DNA of 64,000 bases, from contig NC_040028.1 of NCBI RefSeq assembly GCF_000972845.2, forward strand, positions 12,553,744-12,617,743, written 5' to 3'. Made by a program: the position numbers and the translations under genes. The notes under the pieces are model-generated. The model was not told the DNA's origin and made no database searches. It saw only the letters and a list, made by a program, of their open reading frames with translations. This DNA comes from Larimichthys crocea (taxonomy: Eukaryota > Chordata > Actinopteri > Sciaenidae). Of this stretch, positions 22,755-34,470 are shown in pieces. Numbering within the stretch: position 1 is the stretch's first letter; every line of letters begins with the position of its first letter.

Positions 22755-24524
22755 AAACCAAACTAAGCTTCTTCATGTCATTATTTTACAGCGTAAATTT
22801 CAGTCAGACTCAGACTCAAATTTAGAAGCTGATTCATGAAATAAAGTCAGAACACAACAGGTAGAGTATCAGAGTTTAGATAGTAACGTTTGAAATACAC
22901 AGACTGCTCTCTGAAAATATTTCACATGTATTATTTTTTCTTTCTCAAATAATCCGCAGATTTTACCATGATCCCTCATCACCCTTGAATTAAATGAAAA
23001 ACATAGTGTGGCAAAAAAAACACGTCCATAATATGACTCATTTTAATCAAAATTGGTTTATCCTCCGGGAAGTATGAATTGTGTATAAATCGGGGTTGTA
23101 GTCATGGCAAGTTGAAAATAGATTAGGGCTGCAAATGTCATTAATTCAGTTTCAATAGAATGTATATAGTGCCAAATTAAAACAGAAGTTAAATGTTGGA
23201 TCCCTTTTTTTGTCAAATCAGTTATATTTCTTTATGTTTACTGAGACTTACTGAGACACTGGCGACTGTGTTGCAGGATTTCAGGTCATGGAGGTGGCTT
23301 GGCTATGATTCTCACAGACAGTTAATCATCATTCACAGAAATGTTTCTTCATTTGAATTAGTTGGTTTTATGACAAATGGCAAAACCATTTTACTTGATT
23401 TGCTGTGTTTTATCTAAAGACTGTGGCTAGACCGTAAGTGGCTAGAATTTGACAGTCTTTTAGTATTTATAATTTCTCTCTCAACCTGATTTCAAGAAGG
23501 TCGTTCATGTTTTTATTTCTGTTCGGTTAGATTTCAATTCTGGGTTCACTGGATACCAGAGTTATGACCCTGAGTCATAACATCTATTCGTATTGCAGTA
23601 TGATTATATGATTTTTTTGTGCTGTTTCCCCTCCCTGCCTGAGGATGGTGCTGTCTACCCTGCTGTGTGCTTCCTCAGTTGTTAAGTTACAGGTGGCAGC
23701 TTGTCTGTCATTTTATGCTTTCATGTCCAAAGATTACAATACATTTATTTTTTACCTCTAAAGTTTAAATTCTATTGGTGTATACAGTTGACTGGAAGTG
23801 TTTTGATTTATAGATTGCATGCTTCTCAACCAACCTGTTTCAAGAAAATATAGAGTTTGTTGAGTTAGAAAGCCACTTTCAACACTACACCTACACCTAC
23901 CTACTTACACACTCACAGTAAGGTCCACTCTGTGAATCCACAACTTCAGATCAATATGTAAACCCTTAATTTTTTTCTTTATGTTGTTTCTTTGGTCTTT
24001 GTGCACTTGGCTGATTAGGCAAAATAGCTGATGATCTGGATTGAATTTTGGATCTGTATGGTTCATCCCTGAGCAAGCTGATTAATATTTTAGAAGAAAT
24101 AATAAAAGATGACACAAAACTACAATTTAAAGTTAAGAAACTTCATTTTAAGGAAATATCCAACATGAATATTTGCTTAACATTGCAATGGCAACAAAAT
24201 ATACAAATATAGTAATTATTAATATACTCACAGGCAGATTCAATAGCCACAATGATGATTCAAAGCATTGCATCGCTGGAGTGTTTAGCGAAGTTACACA
24301 GTAGTAGCTATACAAACCTTCCAACCTGCTATTATAATCTGTTTACAACAACGTAAACATTACTTTTATACTTAATAAGTAAAATATACACAGACACTCA
24401 ATGTCATTTTGGTGTTTCAAAGAAAAAAAGAACCTCATAACAGAGGTGATATTTCATAAACAGCTAATAATGACCATATCCCTCTAACCCTCCTTTCTAA
24501 TCAACGCTATTCTCATGCATCTAG

Positions 24525-24561
24525 GCAGATACGAGGCTGCTTTGGACATGATGGCCCAAAG
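24525..24561 (+). other. exon-like 37-nt segment with consensus splice sites
   Basis: A pyrimidine-rich stretch and CTAG acceptor precede 37 open bases encoding RYEAALDMMAQR, closed by AAG|GTGAGT, a consensus donor. No neighbouring plus-strand exon could be paired with it. It may be a relic, part of a mobile element, or chance. Confidence 0.15.
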
Positions 24562-24821
24562 GTGAGTATTCTTGGGGTAGAGGAGACACATTTGTGTGGT
24601 TTTCATGCAATGTTGTCACGTGAAAATGCAGAAGGATCCAATTTGTGAAGCATGCCAGGCAGGGGTCTTACAATGTCCCTCTTCCCTCGTTCACACTGTA
24701 GTGTCTGCAAATGGAAAACACATTGATCTGAATGCAAGAAATAACAGAGGACAATTAGCTTTTATCAGATTGTACAGAAAGAAAGTAAATAATGTTACTG
24801 CTACTAGAACAGCTTCTTCTG

Positions 24822-24853
<32 letters not shown>

Positions 24854-25284
24854 GTTTACTGTGGTAAGATCAGTCTGCTCTGGAGCTTTTATAATCCTGT
24901 GTCTTATTCTGACCAATAAATTTAAGTGCTGCATTACTTGAGTTTCTCACAGGAGCCTTTCTTAGGGCCTCAATAAAGCAGAACCCACTAGGGCCCTTAT
25001 TTTGCCAATCTAATTGGATATTAGAACATCCACAAACAACGGCACAACTCATACATCTGCAAACCAATTATCATACAGTGAGCATGGGTGCAGGGAGCCG
25101 GGTCAGCTGGCTGTTTTGCCTGCTTAGACAAGTGCAGTACCACTATACCACTCTACTGTTATTGCTGCTACTGCAGTACTACAGGTGGCATGTTGCAATT
25201 TTAACTTTGGCATAAAACATAAATGACGCTTCTACTACTAGTAAATACCACAAATAACAAAAAGAGGACACTCACATAATAAGA

Positions 25285-25292
25285 TGATAATA

Positions 25293-25325
<33 letters not shown>

Positions 25326-25375
25326 TAATAATAATAATAATAATATAATAATAATAATATATAATAATAATACTT
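25285..25375. repeat. (TAA)n microsatellite
   Basis: An imperfect ATA/TAA trinucleotide array just downstream (3') of the last visible ctla4 exon. Confidence 0.85.
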
Positions 25376-25458
25376 GGTTCTATGTATGCGATTTATTAAT
25401 ACCATTAAATATCAGCACAATCATGACATGAATTAAAATAAAATAATATTGCTCTGAC

Positions 25459-25622
25459 CTGGAAGTAGATAATGATGATGAGGACAAACATGACCAGTAT
25501 CACCAGTACAACCACAGGAACACTGACTGCTTCTGTCTTCTCATCACCCTCATCAACCTCTCCTCCAATACCCTGCAGTGCAGTCTGTCTGTGAGCCCCC
25601 TGCATGGGACAGTCAGGGCTTT
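25459..25622 (-). CDS. ctla4: ctla4 exon 4 (stalk and membrane segment)
   Basis: Acceptor TCCACAG at 25629..25623. Encodes the stalk with SPDCP, an acidic Gly/Asp/Glu stretch, and a Val/Ile/Leu membrane helix ending IIIIYFQ at the donor CAG|GTCAGA (25458), phase 0. If this donor is skipped, reading continues for about 17 residues to a stop, giving a very short tail without an obvious tyrosine signalling motif. Confidence 0.85.
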
Positions 25623-28600
25623 CTGTGGACAAAGGATGAGGACAGAGTTAGACTGAAAGAAGGACAGGGACACATGTGACCTGTGAGCTCACTCTGCATG
25701 TCATGCGTGGAAGTCTCACCTAAGACATGAATGAGCGTGCCGTTGCCTGTGAGCTGCAGGTACGGTGGTGGGTAGAAGACTTCAACCTGACAGCGATATA
25801 TATCTGTGTCTGTGGCTTGCAATCCGGATACCGTCACCTCCACAGCTCCCTCTTTCAAATAAGCAGAGCACTGCACCTGAAACATAAAATAAACATGAGT
25901 TTGGATCCAGCATTTAGGAAATGCATTTTCACTACAATATTTTATTTAGAAATGATTCCAAACCAGAACACAATGACTGTTTTTCACAGGACATGAAGAA
26001 AATGAATGGTAACAGCAGTGGATCTTGTGTTCTCTACACCCATATAATGCATGTATGGCTGACCCTTATGGGCAGGAGGAGGATAAATAATCCTGTTTGT
26101 GTGAGTTTTTTCTTGCATTGGTGTGTTTTTAAAATGTAGTAGCCCATATTTATCAAAGACGTATTCTTATCCATATTTTGGAATGCTGGAACTAGATTTT
26201 TTTCTACATAAAGGCATCTTTTGCTTCTTAAAATTGCATTTTTCACATAAATGCTTAAAATCCAATGGGCAGGTCTACATAAGCATATAATGTTGCCCTG
26301 TCCTTTTGAACTGTATAAACTTTAGCACCACCTTCAGGCCAAACTGTAGACTTGTTGACAAAATATTTCAGAATCTGAAATATGCATATATCACCATACA
26401 TTTTGTTGAATACATTCATTTCCCCCAGTGGATAAACCTGTCTGTCAAAGAGGGCTTTATAATTTATAACTGAATTGAACATTGACATGAACCTTTCTTC
26501 AGGATCAACCTCAGGACTAAACTAACAATGTTTCTAGTAAAACTCTACGAATATTAAAGTTGTATGTTGTTCATTTTTTTTAACAAAGTTGGTGGCCTAA
26601 GCGTGTCATCAAGCCACCCTTTAAGCACCGCCCACAAAATCCTAGACTGAAAACTGGTGAAAAATAGTTTGAACCTGTTTTCAGCAACTATATTTCCATT
26701 TCCCTTCTCCTTACACCTTTAATGTGACAAAACATTTCCCCTGTTGCCATGATTGAAAGAAAATTGATTAAGTGTTTAAATATCCATACATGTAAAACCA
26801 TGTTCATGACTAAATAAGCAACAATAATAGTTCATGGAAAGTCTTGGTCATTTCTATACTCTTTAAAATCAAACACTGAGCTAATCTGCTTCATCAGACC
26901 CAACTTTCATCAGACTCTGATTCAAATGTTATAATTGGTGCACAGAGATAAGTGACATCATTGTTTCAAGGAAAAACCTCTAATGGAATATGAAAAAGGT
27001 TTCTAACTGTGGCAAAAAAAAAAATTCAATTCATTTAGGATCTTCATCTCTTAGAATCTGATCTAGAAAATGTGTTAATATATTACTTTATGTTGGTTAA
27101 AGTTGGAATAACATCCATTCATCCACAACTTACCTCTTCCTCCTTCTCCACTCCTGTCTTGTTCTTCTCTGTGTAGTTGAGTATAGACGAGCAGAATTTC
27201 TCTGTGCCATGGAGGCCTTTCAGCAGAGTCACACGGAGCTCTTCTGGGCTGGGGTAGGGGTATAGCTGGCTTTGGTCGATGGGGGGCTGGATCTGGTGGT
27301 AGGAGGGTCGCGGTTGGATGAAGCACTGGACTTGTGCTGTACCATTGGTGCTCACCACTCTATAGGGCTGGATCACCTTCACAGCTGGCAAAAAAAAGGA
27401 AGGTGAGAGGTGAAATCGTTTTTGTGTCCTGCTGTACTGAACCCAAAAAGCAAAGACAAGACAGACAAGACCTTTCCTTTTTGAAAAACAACAACTTAAC
27501 AGTTTGCAAACTTTTCACAGCCACACTTGACGTTGAAATTTTTCATTAAATGTTTTTGTTGCTGAGAGTTAAAAATGTAAGCCAATCATGTAAACTGAAA
27601 ATGGAATTACATAACATTTGGCTTGATTTTCGGAATCTCTGTCAAAGGTGACCTACAAAGTCAAAATTCTCCACACCCACACGTCACTTCCTGTGTTTAA
27701 CATATGGCGACATCAGAAAATGAAACAGTGGTTTGCATCTCTCTGCACAAGTCATGTCATTGCAGTAAAGCTGCAGGGTTTTGAACATGCTAACCAATGC
27801 TAAATAAAACCAGGTAATTCTTTAATGCTGGCTAGTCAAGAAGTGGCAAGAAGACAAGCAAACGCTCTCAGTCTAGTCTTTTCACTGAACAAACAGAGAA
27901 AAAAAATGATGTCTACCCTCCCAGACAACCCATAGTCTGCAAACAAGACAGGAAACAGCCCATAACCTCAAAATACTGGAATGTAATCACTGAATTTCAA
28001 ATTGCTTCCTTTTTTTTGACTCAACCGGTTGGAGCAGATGACTGTCCACCAATGGACGGGGTTCTACTCAAGGTTTCTGCCTGTTAAAGGGAAGTATTTC
28101 CTCACCACCGTAGCCAAGTGCTTGCTCATGGTGGGAATTTTTGGGTCTCTGTAGATAATATTATTTAAAGTACAACCTAGACCTGCTCTGTATGGAAACT
28201 GAGATAACTTCTAATATGATTTGGCGCTATATCAGTGAAGTTGAACTGAAACATTGAATTGACTACTTGTTACTTGTTAACATATTCTATGTTAAACACT
28301 GATCTGGAACCACCTTTAGCCAGTGAACTGGCTAAATTGCTTTTACTTGGTCCACCACAGAAGGTCAAGAGAAACATTATTATCCCTATAAGTATAATGC
28401 AGAAGTACACAAAATAGTCATAAATCTAGATATAAATACAAAAATACAGTATGCAATCACACCTCAAACTGATGCAACGATAATGCTAAAATGCATTTTG
28501 CTCCATAAGCACTTTTTACTATAATCTCCACCTGTAAGTGGGTTAAAGGAGTAGTTTGACATCTTGTGAAATATTTGATTTCTTGCTGCGTTAGATGTGT

Positions 28601-28978
28601 TATATTATATTGATCTTCTCATCTAGCATTGGAAATACTCCTAAAATTGATACTACTCTTAACAATGTCTTGAGTGGCATTTACTATCTATGTTCATCAT
28701 TTGTTGTAGGAAGGACACTGCTCCACCATCACAGGACATATCAGTTTGTACAGAACAGAATCACAAAAAATGTTTTTCTATAAGTATGAAAAATATTTGC
28801 CACATTCAGTGTTACTCAGGCTGTGGCTTTTGTCACATGATTTGCAAAAAAGTGTTACCAATCATGGTACTGTCATAGCATCAGCATAAGTCTGTTTATA
28901 CTCACCACTCCACACAGGCAGGCAGAGGCTGAGGACTGTCAGCACAATCCATTCCATAACACAGTGGGCCAGGAACAT
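25459..28978 (-). CDS. ctla4: CTLA-4-like inhibitory T-cell receptor (exons 1-4; tail exon not found)
   Basis: Coding exons are 28978..28906, 27384..27134, 25876..25720 and 25622..25459. Phases (1, 0, 1, 0) join into 215 codons without a stop. Residues 1-24 form a signal peptide. The V-type Ig domain follows with four cysteines at 45, 89, 111 and 137, matching the two disulfides of CTLA4 and CD28. Residues 131-137 read DTDIYRC, and the ligand loop is FYPPPY (142-147), almost the MYPPPY of mammalian CTLA4 and CD28. It continues into GNGTLIHV, cf. GNGTQIYV in human CTLA4. A stalk cysteine (165, SPDCP) would allow a disulfide dimer, and residues about 192-214 form one membrane segment. CTLA4 binds CD80/CD86 and restrains T-cell activation. 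Oddities: a roughly 20-residue Pro/Gln/Tyr-rich insert after the first cysteine, an intron inside the V domain, and no identified tail exon. It sits between cd28 and the ICOS-like gene. CD28 is the alternative name, but loop and cysteines favour CTLA4. Confidence 0.88.
25720..25876 (-). CDS. ctla4: ctla4 exon 3 (V domain, second part)
   Basis: Acceptor TTTCAG at 25882..25877. Encodes Cys 111, strand E/F with VEVTVSGLQATDTDIYRC, the FYPPPY loop and strand G ending HVLG. Donor G|GTGAG at 25719, phase 1. Confidence 0.9.
26000..27000. other. ctla4 intron 2; nothing recognised
   Basis: Unique-looking AT-rich intron sequence between the two V-domain exons, with no recognisable TE or exon. Confidence 0.5.
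27134..27384 (-). CDS. ctla4: ctla4 exon 2 (V domain, first part)
   Basis: Acceptor CCAG at 27388..27385; the first residues AVKVIQPYRVV resemble the start of mature CTLA4. It contains Cys 45, the Pro/Gln-rich insert (about residues 46-71), then ELRVTLLKG, cf. EVRVTVL in human, and Cys 89. The donor GAG|GTAAGT at 27133 is consensus and phase 0. Confidence 0.88.
28023..28255 (+). repeat. LINE 3' end in ctla4 intron 1
   Basis: Sequence of the type 'caaggtttctgcctgttaaa' followed by 'gatttggcgctatatcag' and 'tgaagttgaactgaa' is the 3' UTR end of a common teleost L2/CR1-like LINE. No coding part remains. Confidence 0.6.
28906..28978 (-). CDS. ctla4: ctla4 exon 1 (signal peptide)
   Basis: ATG at 28978..28976 gives 24 residues with the hydrophobic core WIVLTVLSLCLPVW, then donor G|GTGAG at 28905, phase 1. 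An in-frame Met at residue 8, directly before the hydrophobic core, is an alternative start. The first Met is chosen because the sequence is open from it and the length is usual. Confidence 0.85.
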
Positions 28979-29062
28979 CCTACAGTGTCTCTTACAGTTA
29001 CACAGAAACACCCTCACAGTGAACAAATGTCATTAAAATACAGCAAATAAGAGTAGAAGGTA

Positions 29063-29070
29063 CCTTTATA
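29063..29070 (-). promoter_or_regulatory. candidate TATA box of ctla4
   Basis: TATAAAGG on the minus strand, 85 bases upstream of the ctla4 start codon. Transcription from about 29035 would leave a short 5' UTR. A CAGGAAATG word on the plus strand near 29111 is ETS/NFAT-like. Positional inference only. Confidence 0.35.
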
Positions 29071-29927
29071 GTGGTGTGTTTCCTTCAGATGTCATGGAAA
29101 CTCTGTGCCACAGGAAATGATGATGATTGCCGGTAAAGAGAGACGGCAAGTTTAAACGGCTGCGGTTCTGCAGGAAAGCTGAGAAGAGCTAATTTCAGTG
29201 ATTTTAATGAAGCAGTTTAATGTCAATGAACAGACTTTCTGACAAAAGGAAGAAGCATTGGGGAACAACAGACTTGCACACTAACAATGCATTATGTTGT
29301 ATATTGTGTATAAGTCAACATACAGTTAAAGTCCATCCATCGCACAGTGAAGTTTTGGTTCTTTTGCCCTGTTCAGATTCAGTTTGCTGTTTTATGAGAT
29401 TTATCAGCTCAATCAAGAACTTCTTAAGATTGATAAGTTTGATATTCCTTTGAATAAATATGTTCAACCTTTGAGCAGGGTGGAAAGACATGCGCTAAGA
29501 CTCAAATGACTTGTCATGTGGAAACTTTTACAGGGTTAATATTTAGTTTAGATTTCCATCAATCACCTTCTGCTGAATCTCTATGAATTTTGATTGTTTT
29601 AGATTAAAGTGGAAAATGAAATGGAAAATATGAATATGCTATTTATATTCAAAGGGGATTCTATTGAACTACAGTACATTAGCTAATTTCTATTTATTTA
29701 TCTATTTTATTTGTGACATCTCTTTTGCACAAGGCAGCACAGTGATGATTGTAACACGGGGCAACACTTTGTTCTGAAATCTGCTGATGGTTTTTCCTTG
29801 GAGCTGTAGTAAATGATATATATTTAATTTCAGAGAAAAAAAAAACATCCCTATATTTAAGAATGTGATGAAGTTAGTAGTCTTTCCTGCTAAAACACAG
29901 GTTAGCTGAACATTTTTGAACAGACAC
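29071..29927. other. ctla4 upstream region; no gene recognised
   Basis: AT-rich flank. Possible regulatory DNA of ctla4, but no specific element could be supported. Confidence 0.4.
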
Positions 29928-30747
29928 TAGTGGTGTGCGATACTGCATATTTTGGGGGCCAGTATTGCTGACACCGATACCAATACTTTTGTAATAAATA
30001 AGGTGGATGCGTCATTGAATTGCTAAATCGTAATTAATTTTCATGACCCTAAGTGTTTTTTGTGATGTTTCCTTTTTTTATTATTAAATAATTAAAACCC
30101 AGGACAGAATTAGGACAAAGTTTATAATTAAATAGAAAATGCTTTATTATCATTTTTTCAGAAAAATCGAAAATAAAAAGTTCTCGCAAACCAGTAAACA
30201 AATTAAAACAGGTACTGTTGAGAAACTACTCTCTCTGTTTTTGCAGCTCCATGTTTTCTTTTGGATGGTTTTTTACATGTTTATATAAATTGGTAGTGTT
30301 TCCACTATACCTGACTAGCTTTTTACAAATCCCACATTTTGCTGTTGTCTTGTTTTCGGCTTGAAATACAGCCACACAGTGCTCCTCTCTGCCATTCTTC
30401 TGTTGTATTTTCACGCACAGAGAAAATACGCATGCACTGCGTGTGCTGATGAACCTGAGCCAGCAACTTGCTTGTTTGCTTTGTGCGTCTAAGTCACGTC
30501 ACGTGATGGCGCATCTAAACATCTAAAAATAAGAGGGGGGAGCGGGAGCAAAGTGTTCCTGCTCTGTGCTGACACAGGAGCAGCGAGTCCGGCGACCTGG
30601 CTGTTTCCTCTTTGCCGAAACTGCAGCATTGCAAAGAAGAGCGGAACTTAAACTAAAGAATCGATTTCACCAGGCTAGTATTGATCCGATTTCGATTCCA
30701 ATTTGGTATTGATAATATTGATATTTAGATTGATCCGCCCACCACTA
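29928..30747 (-). mobile_element. non-autonomous hAT transposon retaining a BED zinc finger
   Basis: Ends TAGTGGTGTGCGATAC (left) and, inverted, TTAGTGGTGGGCGGATC (right). The flanks are ACAGACAC (29920-29927) and ACAGATAC (30748-30755), a 7-of-8 match to an 8-bp duplication. Inside, the minus-strand ORF 30414..30226 encodes a BED-type finger: AKCGICKKLVRYSG (Cys pair) and LYKHVKNHPKE (His pair). BED fingers bind the transposon ends. The rest of the transposase has been deleted, leaving an 820-bp unit. Confidence 0.75.
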
Positions 30748-30755
30748 ACAGATAC

Positions 30756-33079
30756 AATGAATATCTGAATCAATGTTACCTGAGTCTCTGTCTGATAGTT
30801 TCTGACACAGTAATTTCAAATGGAGTGGAAAGCGATGTTCTTTCAGTGGGAGAAGAAAAAAAGTGTACAGGAGTATCATGATTACACAACTGTTGTGTTG
30901 AGTGGGACGTACAGAAACTGACACTTCCAAAATAACGTCACATGACATGACTTGGGATGATCCAGAAACTACAGTATGCTCTGGAAACTGACCATGAGCA
31001 GTTAGCTGATCAAACAATGAAATGCATTATACATTAATGGATAAAAAAAGTGGCTTCCCATGAAGGGAAAATGTCAACACTGATGTTATATCAACCCTAT
31101 GAATCTGGATAACGTTTCTCATAGGCCAAGGTCAGGTTCATTGGCCTTTCTTAAGTCAATAGGCTCTATTTCAGCCATATTAACATTGTAAACAGATTTT
31201 TCTCTTCACATCAGCTCTGTCATTTACTGATGCAACAAAGGGAATGTGGATCATGTCAAATTAAAAACCTCAAACCCTGTGTATTTGTTGATATCACTAC
31301 TTATAAAGCCTTATAATGCCTTAGAAATGCTGTGTTGAAATGAAGTGTGTGATGCAATCAAGCAGATTTTTACATTTTTTTAATCTGATGGTTTATATTT
31401 GTCATTTCCCCACGGTTCTTTAGACTATTAGAATCATTTTTCGGTTTCTTCTCATCTGCATTTCTCTCACATCCCAACGAACTTAATATGAAGTAATGGT
31501 TCGCAAAGAGTGGAAAATAGGCAATTCTAGTCAAATCAAATTGAAAGTGCTGATGTTATGACATTCTGTGTCATCCTGACGTCACATATATGTTTTGCCT
31601 GGAAACACTCTGTGGGGTTAAGCCCCAATCTTACAGAGCTGACTTGCAGAAGTTGCAGTCAGCACTACAGTCTTCAGTCACGCGGAAAACGTTGGTTTGT
31701 TTTCGCTGGTGTCATTGCTTCAGTATGGTGTGCAAAAGTGCAAAAATAAAATCAGAAGCTGTCAGTAAATTTGGCAGCACATGCGGAAAATTCATCACAT
31801 GACGCTGCAATAAGAGCATGCCCAAGTCTGAAAAGTTCCACATTAAGTTAAGGTGGATATACATGGAAGCTCAATAACTGTCTGTACTGTTACTGTTATC
31901 TTTCCTGTTGGCACAATTGTTAGATTTGGGTGGATATATCAGCAGAATATAAATATATTTTCAATAGTGTATAATCCCCTGAAAATAGGAATTGTGTTTT
32001 ATACCGCAAGTCCTCTTCCACCATGAACCACCATGCTTCCACAGTAACCCAGAATAGACAAACTCAACACTGGCTCTGTGGGACCACAGTAATGACACCC
32101 TTTCAAAATGGTCACAGTTTGGTCAGATTTGGTCACAAACATGACATGGCTTGGGGTTACAAAAAGGTGCACTAATCCAGGAAATTGTCTCAGGCGTGTG
32201 TCGTTAAGGTTTGCATATGAGAGCAGGGACATGTCCCTTCCAATATTTCCAGAGGACAGACTTGTCCCTAACAATATTTGTTATATTTGATGTTCTGGCA
32301 GCAACACTGCTTTGGTCCGTTCCCCATATGGCTAATGTGTTTAATTTTGAAAATGTTCTGCACCATTTGTGTCTGACTTCTGGCCAGCCTTAACACGTTG
32401 CCCAGGGGATTTTAGGAGTGAAGTGAGTGAGCGAGGGCTGCAAGCCAAATGAATTTCTACACACCTCTGCCTGATGACAAAGGATTGTTCATAAGTCAAA
32501 AAACATTTTGCATTGTTGCTTAGCTGTGCTGTGCTTTTATTTGAGTGTTGTAATTAATAAATGCACTTGTTTGATTTTTAAACAGAAGCTTTAAAGTCCA
32601 TATAGCCTTTTTCTCTATCACTGCAAAAACACACTTTTGTTGTGTTCCTGCCAATTTTGAGACCAAACATTGGTGTGGATGGAGCGTTTCATCCACTAAT
32701 CAGATGATCAGTGTGTCGATGTGTCCTTGAGCCCAAAAACTTGCATGGCAGCCAATGCTATCACTGTATGGATGAAATATATATATATATATAAAACACC
32801 TTATTGGAATAAAAAAAAAGGAATTTTGCCGTCTTTGAGAGAATCAGAGGCACTCACATTATAGTATGTCTCTCTGTCCAAGAATTTAACCATTCCATTA
32901 TGAAATACTTCAACAAAAGACACACGTCAACATTTTGACGTGGTAAAAAAACAAACAGCTTTTTTTCCCCCATCTTCCTGCTCCATCGTTCTTTCAGTCA
33001 CTCATCCACCCTTAAGCCCACCCAGTTAATCAGACTTTAACAATTTAAAGTTTGCTTCAGTCAAACTGATATTATAATG
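30756..33079. other. no gene recognised
   Basis: Intergenic AT-rich sequence between ctla4 and cd28. A (TA)n run lies near 32779-32792. Short ORFs, such as the 91-codon minus-strand frame near 32274..31999, show no domain. Confidence 0.4.
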
Positions 33080-33330
33080 CAGTCACAGGTGTAGGATGTT
33101 CCACCAACAGGGAACAACAGAGGAGAAAAGTTTGGATTGCCCTAAATGTGATTGCAGAGCGAGGTGTCGTTGATTGGAGAAGGTAACATACTGTATATGT
33201 CTGTATAAGGACATGGGTACAGAACCAGAGATTACTACTAGGGATTTGAATTTCATGTAGGCTGCTACAGGTAGCCAGAGGAGCTCGATGAGCAGCATAA
33301 TAACATGACACATTGATCAGACAAATCCAA
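33080..33330 (-). pseudogene. LINE ORF2 C-terminal scrap
   Basis: Minus-strand frames read ELLWLPVAAYMKFKSLVV and a later VVPCWWNILH, decayed versions of the LHWLPVxxRIxFK and WNxLP blocks of CR1/L2-type LINEs. Short and frameshifted. Confidence 0.5.
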
Positions 33331-34410
33331 ACCAAAAGTTCACCCGCAAAAAGGAGAGTAAGGTGGATATCTACTTTAATTTAGAGACACTTCTTGTATT
33401 AGTGGTAAGATGTCTTCAAACACGCAGGAAATGTTTCTGAAAATATCTCAAGAAAGTTTGATCAAGTTTTCATCTTTGTTTTGTAACAGTCTCTCAAGTC
33501 GTACCAGACCAGTAAACTCCTACAAGCTCTTGAAGGTTATACTTGACAATTATTGACAGCTAACACTGCTGCATTTCTGTTCATACATATGTGGTACACA
33601 TACTGTTGAGGTAAACTTTTTGCTCTCTGCAGTATATGAGCGCTCGTCAGTCAGCTCTGCATACCTATGCTACATGCTAGCGCATCTGCACTACAAGTTC
33701 GGCTATCGGTTGAAAGTTATAGAAAATGAAAAAAGTTCATGCTACAGTGATATTATATCATGAAAGTAGGGTATATGATTACAAACAATTTTTTGAAATA
33801 ACAACAACAGTGGTGGGTATACTCTGAGTACATCCCATTGGAAGCCTCACACTGGCCAGGTACTGTTAGGTGTTGTCTTGGTCTCATAATGCCACTGTCA
33901 TTGAAGCAGAACATTTAGTGGTCCATTCGTGGATCAGACACTTGTGATTTTTAATCACCTTGTTAGAGAACAGCTTGTTCTGTAATAAGTTGGACATGTG
34001 CATTCAAAAGTTTAGAGAAGGTCAATGAAGTCCACCTGTAAAAGTTAGAGTGCATTTTAGGTGTCCCGTCATTAATGCAGGGACAGGAAATTTTGTGTTA
34101 ATAATCTGCAATTGACAGACAGCATACTTGGGGGATTCATGTTTTTGACCAACACTTTCTATGGTTAGTCAAGAAAAGTTCAGATAGGTCAGAAGCTGAA
34201 TTCATTCAGCTTCTTGTTTTTGCTGAGTCTGACATATGTTCAGTTCCTGCAGTTACTTTGAATTGTGGTAACTTGCATCTTATCACACCTAATTTTTGTC
34301 ATCAGATAACATTTCTTGCAGTGACTTCTTAGTAAACTGCCTCATGTTAGATATTTCTGAACTGTTCAAGATGTAATTTGACGAAACATGAGGAAATGAA
34401 TCATGTCACA
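33331..34410. other. no gene recognised
   Basis: AT-rich intergenic sequence without recognisable repeat ends or domains. Confidence 0.4.
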
Positions 34411-34470
34411 CACACACAGAGACAGAGACAGAGAGTGACAGAGACAGAGAGAGAGCGAGTGAGAGACACT

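Larger units (their letters stand above)
21276..25280. other. ctla4 3' flank / intergenic; no gene recognised apart from an exon-like segment
   Basis: AT-rich sequence. Contains a (CT)n tract at 22707-22749 and an (ACT)n tract at 24820-24853. The cytoplasmic-tail exon and 3' UTR of ctla4 should lie somewhere here, but I could not identify them. No reading frame of more than about 100 codons has a recognisable domain. Confidence 0.35.

Noticed and set aside
24596..24919. 107-codon ORF ending in a Thr run
   Set aside because: The Thr run comes from an (ACT)n microsatellite and the rest has no recognisable domain.
31999..32290. Overlapping ORFs on both strands
   Set aside because: No recognisable motif in either translation and no repeat or splice support.
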